Under the pieces are notes generated by a model, which worked only from the letters and a program-made list of their open reading frames with translations, was not told where the DNA came from and made no database searches. The translations under genes were made by a program, and so were the position numbers. 64,000 nt of DNA from NCBI RefSeq assembly GCF_042477335.2, contig NC_091262.1:16760001-16824000 (forward strand). The letters are read 5' to 3'. Shown here in pieces: positions 48,941-58,557 of the stretch; positions within the stretch are counted from its first letter, which is position 1, and each line of letters opens with the position of its first letter. Origin of the DNA: Ovis canadensis (taxonomy: Eukaryota > Chordata > Mammalia > Artiodactyla > Bovidae).

Positions 48941-48993
48941 ATGGCCCCGAAGCTGCTGCTGCTCCTCTGCCTGCTCTCCGGCTTGCACGCGCG
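48941..48993 (+). CDS. GABA-A receptor gamma-3 subunit, first coding exon (signal peptide)
   Basis: 53 bp of coding sequence from ATG in a good context (GGCGGCATGG). It encodes the signal peptide MAPKLLLLLCLLSGLHA, with a Leu-rich hydrophobic core and small residues near the cleavage site, which sends the subunit to the secretory pathway. The exon ends after two bases of an Arg codon at a strong donor GTGAGT and joins exon 2 (57654) in frame. It is the first in-frame ATG: the frame stays open upstream to 48242 but has no other ATG. The peptide matches the human GABRG3 start as I recall it, except Leu for Phe at residue 12. Gamma-3 assembles with alpha and beta subunits in synaptic chloride channels. 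Confidence 0.96.
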
Positions 48994-49394
48994 GTGAGTG
49001 GCGCCCGGGGTGCGGAGCCTGGCGGGCGGGCGGCGGCGCGCTCTCCGTCGGTCCCCAGTGCCAGGCGCGCCCGGGCATCGTCGTCTGGGCTGCGGCGTCT
49101 CCCGCCGGGGCCGAGCGGACAGGAGACGGGGAGTCGCAGGCGATTTACCTGTCCCGTCTCCCTCGGCCACGGCCGTCTGCCTCTCCGGGCTAGGCGACCG
49201 CAGCCTTCTCTGCAGCCTGAAGCGCGGGGACTCCGAGACTAACGGGCTTTTCTCCTGAACCTTGTAAGGTCTGGTGGGTTTAAGGGATGTCGAAGCCCAG
49301 CATCACTGGGGGAAGCCGGTGTCTACCTCTTTATCTCGCTCCTCCCCCTCCCCCAAGTGTTTCAGGGTTCCGCGCGCGCCCCCGGGCGCGCGAA
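48994..49394 (+). other. Start of GABRG3 intron 1
   Basis: Remainder of the CpG island to about 49250, then unique sequence. No other exon was recognised. Confidence 0.7.
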
Positions 49395-49429
49395 TACACA
49401 CACACAGATACATACCAACATTCTGTATG

Positions 49430-49471
<42 letters not shown>

Positions 49472-49504
49472 CACCGTTCTGTATCGTTTCCCTCCTTGAA
49501 ATCT

Positions 49505-49568
<64 letters not shown>

Positions 49569-49604
49569 CACCGTTCTGTATCGTTTCCCTCCTTGAAATC
49601 TCCC
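49395..49604. repeat. Duplicated (CA)n cassette in GABRG3 intron 1
   Basis: Two copies of (CA)n followed by the same 37-bp sequence beginning ATCACCGTTCTGTATCG and ending GAAATCTCC: (CA)n at 49431-49469 with its flank to 49505, and (CA)n at 49506-49567 with its flank to 49603. A weaker related CATTCTGTATGT lies before the first CA tract at 49420. Confidence 0.95.
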
Positions 49605-50315
49605 GGGACCCTGGAGTCAGGTTTCCGAGCGGCCCAGTTTAAAGCGGTGTTTATGAGGAGTAGCAGGGCTGGAGACAGACGGAGGAGGATGGGGCATGCT
49701 GGGCAGCCAGGAGCTCTGCTTCTCGGAAAGGATTCCCCTCCCAGGTTCTGTGAACACAGGCACGCTACACATAAGCACCCCTTCCGTATGAGCCGTTTTC
49801 ACATGCATCAGCATGCATAAACCTCCCCGTATGAAGCAAGCATTCTGAAGTTGATAATGAGGTTTCTACCTAATACCTGTGGGAAATTACCTTACCATAG
49901 ACACCCTTACCCTTCCTCCCAGCACACCAACCAGCTGATGGGAGCTTAAAAGCAATTCCGGAGGAGATGAAGATGGCTCATGAGGATGTAAGGACAGTGG
50001 GACCAGAAGGGTTAAACCCTGTTTCTGTAAATATAAATGGATATTCTGGGTTTGGTTCCTTTAATTCTGTCTCGGATTTGATCTCTGGTCAAGAGCCTAG
50101 AGACTGCCCTGTGCTTTAAAAATTAGAGCAGCTCCCTTCCTTCTGCTCCCCTCAGGACCCCAAGAATCTCCAAGCACCTCGACTCCCCAAACAGTTGATA
50201 CCCTCTTCGTTTCCTAGGTCGGGGAGCTTGAGAGCCTTCCTGTGGGTCATAAGCTCTGCAGGTGTCAGCGTGCAGTGCTGGGAGGTCTTGCCTGTTCATT
50301 CATATTCGTGGAGTA
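49605..50315 (+). other. GABRG3 intron 1, unique sequence
   Basis: No gene, exon or clear repeat recognised. Confidence 0.6.
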
Positions 50316-50325
50316 CTGAGGAACT

Positions 50326-50524
50326 TGTTCAGTCGTGCCTGACTTTAGTGACTCCATGGACTGTAGCCCACTGGGCTCTGTCTGTCCATGGGGTTTCCTA
50401 GGCAGGTGTATTAAAGTGGGTTGCCATTTCCTTCTCCACGGGATCTCCCAGAACCAAGGATTGAACCTGCAGCTCTTTCATTGGCAGGAGGGTTTGTCAC
50501 CACTGAGCCACTGAGGGAAGCCCC
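50326..50524 (-). mobile_element. Bov-tA SINE
   Basis: Complement of a Bov-tA (TGTTCAGTCGTGCCTGACTT to CACTGAGCCACTGAGGGAAG) with perfect target duplications CTGAGGAACT at 50316-50325 and 50525-50534. Confidence 0.95.
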
Positions 50525-50534
50525 CTGAGGAACT

Positions 50535-51342
50535 AGGAAGGCACATTAACAAATCCTACAAGATGTGAATTGGAAGGGTCATAGTTCTCCCTTCCTCCCT
50601 TTGACAGACTGTGAGGAAGAGAGTCCTGTTCCTCCCTGCCACAAACCACTGGTCTTTGCAAAGAGTTGAAAGTAAGAAAGGTGGATTGTATGTGCTGGGG
50701 AAGGCAGACTCACTGGAAACTCTCTCAGCCAGGCAGCACACTCCTTGGTCCTTCAACTGAAGTTGCTTCCTGTCTAAGGAACGAGCTGGGAAGGAAATGG
50801 AAGTGTGCCATCTGAGGCTGACCCTGCTTGGATGTATCTCTGTTTAGAAACAAACAACACCAGGCGTAATGTAGATGTCCCAGGTCATATCTCAACCTGA
50901 GGTTATGTCTAATTGAATTTCCTACTGCTACTGACTGGATGAAGTGACCTGCAGTTGAGGGTTAGAAAATCAACTGTTTGGATCTACAGATACTTAACAT
51001 GTTAGAAGGAAATCTGCTTATTGTTCTCATTACTTTATGTGCTTAGTAGGACGATACCTGGGTGTATGACATGAAGCACTCAGGTGTCTAGGGGTTCCTA
51101 AAGACACATACAGTCTTTGGGTATTCTCATTCTTCCATTTTGCCAAAGCAGATGTGACAACTTTAATATATTCTTTGTCTGGGTTGATTCCATGGCCTTG
51201 GTAATAGAAGTTGCATATCAGTTAAAAATAATCCAAGTTTTAAACTAATGTTATTGCTATATGTCTCTTCTTTGAAAGTATCTTTGCTCTTTGAATGGGT
51301 TACAGACATGTGAAGTAATCCAGTGACCAGCATCACCTTTCA
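50535..51342 (+). other. GABRG3 intron 1, unique sequence
   Basis: No gene, exon or clear repeat recognised. Confidence 0.6.
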
Positions 51343-51550
51343 AGTGTTAGTCACTCAGTCGTGTCTGACTCTTTGTGACCCCTTGGACTGAAGCCCACCA
51401 GGCTCCTCTTCTCTATGGAATTCTCTAGGCAAGAATACTGGAGTGGGTTGCCATTCCCTTCTCCAGGGGATCTCTCTGACCCACGGATCGAACATGTGTC
51501 TCCCGCATTGCAGGCAGATTCTTTACCGTCTGAGCCACCAGGGAAGTCCT
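51343..51550 (-). mobile_element. Bov-tA SINE
   Basis: Complement of a full element: GTTAGTCACTCAGTCGTGTC, CTCCAGGGGATCTCTCTGAC, CGTCTGAGCCACCAGGGAAG. Confidence 0.95.
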
Positions 51551-53062
51551 CACTGTTCAAAACTGTTATTAATTCTGAGAGAGTTCTCATTTGTGCTCTG
51601 GCCTGCCTTCCTGGTGTTTAAAAGCCCCAGAGAAGGTTCTGACAGTTGTGCTGTGTGGTGATAGGTTGGCAGCTCTGTGGAGAGCAATGCACCCCGTTCT
51701 GACACCCTTAGGAGAACTTATTCTACATTAAAAACACTAAGTCACACCTGGGGCTTAGTGACACCTTAAGTGAATGCCTAAGTGTCTGAAGTTTAGGAGC
51801 TCCTTTTTATGTTTACGGATACATCCAGCTTTGTCTCTGCCCTTGCAGTTGAAGAGAAGGTGTAAGACATGAAAATACCATCTGAGGGCTGATCTGTAAG
51901 TTTATCGCTAATTTGTTTTTAAGAAAAAGCTAATGATGGCATTTAGGATCCAACAATCCTGATAACAGAACATTCGTTAATATTATATATAACTGACTTG
52001 GAATTTAGAAAAACAGAACATTTTTGTTTTATTCATATTCTGATGAGTCCTTGAGATGAGACTGGGTTCTCTACAAAGGGAAGCTTTTCTGTAGGGCTGG
52101 TGGTCTGCCCCTAGTGCTGAGAAGCTTTGATTTCCTTTTCTGAAGTCCTGCACAAACTGATGAGGCTTCAGGGTTGGGAGGAGCCCAGTGATGGCCCAGA
52201 GCATCTCAGCCTGTGCCTACCTGCTCTCCCCACAACCCAGCCACAGAACTGCAGGTGCCCCATTCCACCTTCTGAAGGGGAAGGTGCTGAAAAGATGTTG
52301 CTGTTGTCCTTTTCTTTGTCTTCCCCTTCACCTACCCTGAACCAGGAATCTTACGCAATTTCAGGAAAACACCCATCACCACTTCACCGCTAGAGGGAGA
52401 ATTAGTCACATTATAATACCTGTTATTGAAGTAGCTCAAAGTATTTTTCAGAAACTAATGCTGTGCATACAGAGAACTGATGAAGAGTTAGTGTGCTTCT
52501 GTGTACATATGAGTGTTGGGGCAAGAGAAGATGCAGAGCGTGGAAAGCATGGTCCGGTCTGTACTAGTAAGCTGTCTCTGAGGGAGGGCAGGAGGGGAAA
52601 GACAGAGAGACTCCAGAGGAGCAGAGGGCTGCACTGTGGGCGAGTTGGAAGGAGTCCTGAGGGTGCTGCATGTGATCCTGCCCAGGTGAGCCGTCCCTCT
52701 GCCCACAGAGTCCCGAGTGCCTTTGCTGTGGACTGAGCTGCCAGGCCTGTGGGCGGTGGTTGGCTCCCAGCAATCCATGTCCTTCTTCAACCCGCTTCTT
52801 TTAAAGATGATAAAATTAATATTCTTGATAAATAAAATATTATTCTGTAACATTTTAGATTTGATAATGTTATTTATAAAAGTAAAAAGTCTTACCAGTA
52901 ATTAAATGAAGCATATCACTTCTTGAATATCAGTCCCAAGTTTTTTAAGTTCCTATTGATGGTGAATATTCAGGGCAAAAAATCCATGGCAATTTATAGT
53001 TCTGTGGAATATATATTTATTCTAAGCTTTCTGTCAAGAAATAGAATTATAGTTTAATATTG
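51551..53062 (+). other. GABRG3 intron 1, unique sequence
   Basis: No exon or clear repeat recognised. Frames at 52127-52736 have no known domain. Confidence 0.6.
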
Positions 53063-53205
53063 TTGTTATCATTTAGTCACTGAGTTGTGTCCAACTCTTT
53101 GTGACCACATGAACTTTAACCTACCAGGCTCCTCTGCGTGATTTTTCCAGGCAAGAGTACTGGCATGGGTTGTCATTTCCTTCTCCAGGGGATCTCAGCC
53201 AAGGG
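53063..53205 (-). mobile_element. Bov-tA SINE, partial
   Basis: Complement of the Bov-A part (ATTTAGTCACTGAGTTGTGT to TTCTCCAGGGGATCTCAGCC). The tRNA-like part is missing. Confidence 0.85.
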
Positions 53206-53425
53206 AAAAGTTAAATGAATTCAATCTTCAAGATATATGCCATGTACTATTATGAGAACTTCATGTTTGTGTATATATTCATACAGAACTAGGCTGATAC
53301 TGCTCTGATATATGTTAAAGCTGGTTAACACTCATTAAAAGACTCATGTACGTACCATATGACATATACATAAGATTTTACAGATGTTATATATTATAGT
53401 TATGTTATAATATTATGTTATGTTG

Positions 53426-53855
53426 TTGTTGTTTAGTTGCTAAGTTGTGTCCAACTTGGGCTTCCCTCGTGGCTCAGAGGTTAAAGCATCTGCCTCCAAT
53501 GTGGGAGACCCGGTTTCAATCCCTGGGTCAGGAAGATCCCCTGGAGAAGGAAATGGCAATCCACTCCAGTATTCTTGCCTGGAGAATCCCATGAATGGAG
53601 AAGCCTAGTAGGTTACAGTCCACGGGGTCGCAAAGAGTCGGACACGACTGAGCGACTTCACCTTACCTTACCTTACCTTTTGCAACCCCATGGACTGTAG
53701 TCCGCCAGGCTGTTCTGTGCATGGGATTCCCCAGGCAAGAATACTGGAATGAGTTGCCATTTCCATCTCCAGGGGATCTTCTCAACCCAGGGATCCAACC
53801 CGTGTCTTCTGCATAAGAAGGAAGGTTCTTTACCACTAAGCTACCAGGGAAACCT
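53426..53855 (-). mobile_element. Bov-tA SINE interrupted by another Bov-tA
   Basis: The outer element: 53426-53457 (TAGTTGCTAAGTTGTGTCCA) and 53687-53855 (TTGCAACCCCATGGACTGTA to TAAGCTACCAGGGAAACC) together form one minus-strand copy, split by a plus-strand Bov-tA. Confidence 0.93.
53458..53686 (+). mobile_element. Bov-tA SINE inside another Bov-tA
   Basis: The inner element: TGGGCTTCCCTCGTGGCTCA to GACACGACTGAGCGACTTCA, with a simple (CCTTA)n tail at 53662-53682. Confidence 0.94.
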
Positions 53856-53883
53856 ACAGATAATTTAGACTATACTAAAAATT

Positions 53884-55510
53884 TACATCCAGACATCCTG
53901 GAATGTAAAGTCAAGAGGGCCTTAGGAAATATTACTATGAACAAAGCTAGTGGAGGTGATGGAATTCCAGCTAAACTATTTCAAATCCTAAAAGGTGATA
54001 TTGTTAAAGTGCTGCTCAATATGCCAACAAATTTGGAAAACTTAACAGTGGCCACAGGACTGGAAAAGGTCAGTTTTCATTCCAATCCCAAAGAAGGGCA
54101 ATACCAAATAATGTTCAAACTACTGCACAATTGTACTCATTTCACATGCTAGCAAGGTAATGTTCAAAATCCGTCAAGCTAGGCTTCAACAGTACAAGAA
54201 CCGAGAACAAATACACAAGCTGAATTTAGAAAAGGCAGAGGAAGCAGAGATCAAATTGTGAACATCTGTTGGATCATAAAAAAAGCAAGAGAATTCCAGA
54301 AAAACATCTGCTTCATTGACTATGCTAAAGCCTTCTGACTGTGGATCACAACAAACTATGGAAAATTCTTAAAGTGATGGGAATACCATACCACCTTACT
54401 TGTCCCCTGAGAAACCTGTATGCAGGTCAAGAAGCAATAGTCAGAACCGGATATGGAAAAGCGGACTGGTCAAAACTGGGAAAAGAGTACACTCAAGGCT
54501 GTACATTGTCACCCTGCTTATTTAACTTATATACAGTGTGTGTGTGTGTGTGTGTGTGTGTGAGTTTCTCAGTCGTGTCCCACTCTTTGTGACCCCTTGG
54601 ACTGCAGCCCATCAGGCTCCTCTGCCCATAGAATTCTCCAGGCAAGAATACTGGAGTGGGTTGCCATTTCCTTCTCCAATAAGCAGATTTCATCATGTGA
54701 AATGCCAAGCTGGATGAATCTCAAGCTGGTATCAAGATTGCTGGGAGAAATATCAGTAAATTCAGATATGTAGATGATACCACCCAAATGGCAGAAAGTG
54801 AAAAGGAACTAAAGAGCCTTTTGATGAAGGTGAAAGCAGAGAATGTAAAAGCTGGCTTAAAAATCAATGTGCAAAAAACAAGGATCATGGAATCCAGTCC
54901 CATCATTTCATGGCAAATAGATGGGGAGAAAAGGAAACAGTGACAAATTTTATTTTCTTGGTCTCCAGAATCACTGCAGACAGTGACTGCAGCCATGAAA
55001 TTAAAAGATGCTTGCTTCTTGGAATAAAAGCTATGAACAACCTATACAGCATATTAAAAACCAGAGATGTCACTTTGCTGACGAAGGTTTGTATAGTCAA
55101 AAATATGGTTTCTCAAGTAGTCATGTATGGATTGGAGAGCTGAACTATAAAGAAGGCTGAGAGCTGAAGAATTGATGCTTTTGAATTGTGGTGGATAAGA
55201 CTCTTGAGAGTCCCATGGCCAGCAAGGAGCTCAAACCAGTCAATCCTAAAGGAAATCAACCCCGAATGTTCATTGGAGACTTTGGCCATCTAATGAGAAG
55301 AGCCAATTCTTTGGAAAAGACCCCGATGTTGGGAAAGATTGTGGGCAGGAGAAGGGGGCAACAGTGGATGAGGTAGTTGGATGGAATCATCAGCTCAATG
55401 GACATGAGTTTGAACAAACTCCAGGAGACAGTGAAGGACAGGGAAGCCTGGTGTGGTGCAGTCCATGGGGTCACAGATAGTTGGACATGACTGAGTGAGT
55501 GAACAATGAC
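53884..55510 (+). mobile_element. BovB LINE, 5'-truncated, with a minus-strand Bov-tA piece inside
   Basis: ORF2 from before the reverse-transcriptase core (CAGACATCCTGGAATGTAAA) through TTCATTGACTATGCTAAAGC, a mutated catalytic box region (TATGTAGATGATACCACCCA at 54767, giving YVDD) and the C-terminal part to GTTGGACATGACTGAGTGAG. Many stops and frameshifts. The short frames 53937-54152 and 54910-55143 are pieces of it. A (TG)n and SINE interrupt it at 54534-54682. Confidence 0.93.
54534..54682 (-). mobile_element. (TG)n plus truncated Bov-tA inside BovB
   Basis: A (TG)n run at 54537-54562 is joined to the complement of a Bov-A part (GTTTCTCAGTCGTGTCCCAC to TTGCCATTTCCTTCTCCAAT). The tRNA-like head is missing. 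Confidence 0.85.
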
Positions 55511-56039
55511 AAAAATTAACATAAAAATTTATGTCCCAGAAGCCAACTGCCTTGTGAGGTTGTTGCCTTTTTGGGTCCCATCTGGAAAGCTAAACAGAAA
55601 CGAGCTTATACTTAATCAGGACAAATAAACCTCAATGCAATTTTCTGTTTTCGATTTTGTTGTCTTTTATGAAGGAAGATATGTCTTTATGGTGCACATA
55701 CTGACAAGCCATGAAGGAAGAAGTTTTCTTGTTTTTTTTTTTTTTTGTGTGTGTGTGTGTGTGTGACAGGCTTTTTTGCATTGGTAAATGGCAGGCCTCC
55801 TGGAAGTGCTGCTTTGCAGAGGAGACTCTCCTCTTTCCAGGCCCAAATTGCTGTGCTGCTGAGATGGCCTCATTCACTAAAGAAACTACCTTGTCATTTT
55901 GAGGCCTTTCCATTCAAGTACACCCGGGAGAGGTGGCTGTCAGGCTCAGCCCTTCTTGGGATAGATTCTGATGCTCAGCATTCATTTGGATTCATCTATT
56001 AAAGGGCCAAATGCTAAAGACATGTTAGAAAGATTTTAA
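55511..56039 (+). other. GABRG3 intron 1, unique sequence with T/TG tract
   Basis: A (T)n(TG)n tract at 55731-55766. The rest is unique. No exon was recognised. Confidence 0.65.
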
Positions 56040-57025
56040 TTTTTGTAATACCAGACTACCTTACTTGCCTCCTGAGAAACCTGTATGTAGGTCAAGAAGC
56101 AACAGTAAGAAAAGGACATGGAACTCTGGACTGGTTGAAAATTGAGAAAGGAATACATCAAGGCTGTATATTGTCAACCTACTTATTTAACTTCTATGCA
56201 GAGTACATCATGAGAAACGCTGGGCTGGATGAAGCATAAGCTGGAATCAAGATTGCCAGGAGAAATATCAATAGCCTCAGATGTGCATATGACACCACCC
56301 TTATGGCAGAAAGAGAAAAGGAACTAAAGAGCTCTTGATGAAGACTAAAGAGGAGAGTGAAAAAGCTGGCTTAAAACTCAACATTCAAAAAGACGAAGAT
56401 CATGGCATCACTCCATGGCAAATAGATGAGGAGAGAATGGAAACAGTGAGAGACTTTATTTTCCTGGGCCCCGAAGTCACCACAGGTGATGACTGCAGCC
56501 ATGAAATTGAAAGAGACTTGCTCCTTGGAAGAAAAGCTGTGACCAACCTAGACAGCATATTAAAAAAGCAGAGACATTCCTTTGCCAACAAAGGTCCATA
56601 TAGTCAAAGCCATGGTTTTCCCAGTAGTCATGTATAGATGTGAGAATTGGACCATGAAGAAGGCTGAGTGCCAATGAATTGATGCTTTTGAACTGTGGTG
56701 TTAGAGAAGACTCTTGAGATTCCCTTGGACTGCAAGGAGATCCAACCAGTCCATCCTAAAGGAAATCAATCCTGAATATGATGCTGAAGTTGAAGCTCCA
56801 GTACTTTGGCCACCTGATGTGAAGAGTTGACTCATTAGAAAAGACCTCGATGCTGGGAAAGATTTAAGGCAGGAGGAGAAGAGGATGACAGAGGATGAGA
56901 TGGTTGGATGGCATGAGTTTGAGTAAGCTTTGGGAGATGGTGAAGGACAGGGGAGCCTGGTGGGCTGCAGTCCACGGGGTCACAAAGAGTCAGACACAAC
57001 TGAGTGACTGAACAATAACAGCAAG
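56040..57025 (+). mobile_element. BovB LINE, 5'-truncated
   Basis: From AATACCAGACTACCTTACTT, through a degraded catalytic box (TGTGCATATGACACC at 56282), to CAGACACAACTGAGTGACTG. The fragment 56335-56637 is part of its C-terminal frame. Decayed. Confidence 0.92.
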
Positions 57026-57653
57026 CCTACTCTGTACGAGGTGAATCAGTTTGTGTGGTAGGAGGTATGTGAAATCACCAGAGAGTATTTACCAACCAAT
57101 ATCTCTTCCTTGGCACCCCACATGGGTGCTGGCTGAGGATATCACCTCCTTATGTCCCTGTGTCTGCCTAGACCAAAGGTGCTCCATGAGAAGCACAGAG
57201 TCAGACTCAACTATTTTCAGAGTGCATTCTGCAGAAGCTGTTCACCTTAAGCTAAAGTGAGGTCTTGGCAATGAGAAGTGGAAGCTGCCAGTTGTTTTTG
57301 CCTTGACCTTCAGAAGATCTCAGGGTTGATATAAGGAAGGCTGACTCTCTGCTTGTTGGCCTTCATGTATTGGATTACTTATTATGATGTCTATGATTTA
57401 ACATGGACTTGGAATTTTTTATGACATTTAATGAAAGGATCATGTTATGTTAATAGCACTGGCATTCTTCTTATTGGATTCCTTTTTGTGTGTTTTGTTT
57501 TACTTTTAAGATTTTAGAGGTAATTTTTTGAATGGACTGAATGTACTGGGGATTTTCTACCTATTTCAGTGGTGCTTGGGTGGGCCAAAGCTTAAGACAA
57601 TTACTGGAATCATTGCTACAACTTACATGTCACACTTTGTGCTGAAATTACAG
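57026..57653 (+). other. GABRG3 intron 1, end part, unique sequence
   Basis: Unique sequence leading to the exon 2 acceptor (TGAAATTACAG). The pyrimidine tract is short, with ACACTTTGTG upstream. Confidence 0.65.
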
Positions 57654-57802
57654 GACCAGGAAGGTGGAAGAAGATGAATATGAAGATTCATCATCAAACC
57701 AAAAGTGGGTCTTGTCTCCGAAATCCCAAGACACAGATGTGACTCTTATTCTCAACAAGTTGCTAAGAGAATATGATAAGAAGCTGAGGCCAGATATTGG
57801 AA
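57654..57802 (+). CDS. GABA-A receptor gamma-3 subunit, exon 2 (N-terminus of mature protein)
   Basis: 149 bp. It starts with the last base of the Arg codon from exon 1 and then encodes [20 protein letters not shown] and, further on, [20 protein letters not shown] and DKKLRPDIG, 49 codons plus one base of the next. This is the N-terminal extension and first helix of the extracellular domain, before the first beta strand. [22 protein letters not shown] is typical of gamma subunits, and the acidic [11 protein letters not shown] part is specific to gamma-3. The acceptor is TTACAG and the donor a strong GTGAGT. Mature alpha/beta/gamma-3 receptors include this segment on the extracellular face. 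Exon 3 lies beyond 64000. Confidence 0.98.
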
Positions 57803-57989
57803 GTGAGTGATGTTTGCTATTTTAGTAGGAAACATAGTGTGATATATTTTTAAAGTTTTAATTTTAAGTAATTATGAATTTTCAGGGAGTGGCAAAGGTA
57901 GTGCAGAGTCACGCAATTTATGGGTGCTGAACTAAGAGTTGACATTGGCAGAGTGTGTGTACATGGCTCCACATTGTCTTGTCACATGT

Positions 57990-58445
57990 GGGTCTGTGTA
58001 ATGATACTGTAATTGAGATGCAGAACGGTTTCATCACCATGAAGTTTCCCTTCCTGCTATTGCTTTAGAGTCTCATCTGTTTCGCGCCTCCAAACTTTCC
58101 AACCTGTTAACCAGTAATTTAGTCCTTATTTCTATGATTTTGTCATTTTGAGAATGGGGCCTATGTGCAGTCGTTTAGTACCTGACTTTTTGGGGTTGGC
58201 TTTTCTTTCCTCAGCAAAGTGATTTTGGGATCCATTCAAGTTGTTGCATGTATCAGTAGTTTGTTTTACTTATTGCTAAGTAATCTTCCATGCTATGGAC
58301 GGACCATAGTTTGTTTAATGTTTATTGAGGAACATATTGGTTATTCCCAGTTTTTGTCTATTACAAATAAAATGACTGTGTGCGTTAGTAAGCATACAGG
58401 GTTTTTTCCCCAATCTATATATTACTTTTTCACTTCTAATGTATA
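57990..58445 (-). mobile_element. Old L1 3' UTR relic
   Basis: ATTGAGATGCAGAACGGTTT, GATCCATTCAAGTTGTTGCA, TGTTTATTGAGGAACATATT and TTATTCCCAGTTTTTGTCTA read as the complement of an old L1 3' end. Confidence 0.6.
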
Positions 58446-58557
58446 TTTTGAAATATAAACTCTATGAATTTTAATATAGTTTAACATAATGATCATTTTT
58501 TGAAATATTATCTGTACTGATAACATGAAAATATTTTCTTATGATTCAGAAGCTTTA

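Larger units (their letters stand above)
48240..49250 (+). promoter_or_regulatory. CpG island, promoter and 5' UTR region of GABRG3
   Basis: Very GC-rich, dense in CpG from about 48480 to 49200, with repeated GGCGG and CCGCCC boxes and no TATA box near the start codon. It surrounds the first coding exon. Base composition removes most stop codons, which explains the long overlapping frames on both strands. The transcription start cannot be placed from sequence. Confidence 0.9.

Noticed and set aside
48238..49170. 310-codon Arg/Pro-rich antisense frame over GABRG3 exon 1
   Set aside because: The CpG island lacks stops on both strands, and the frame has no conserved motif or hydrophobic pattern. 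Antisense transcription cannot be excluded, but coding is not supported.
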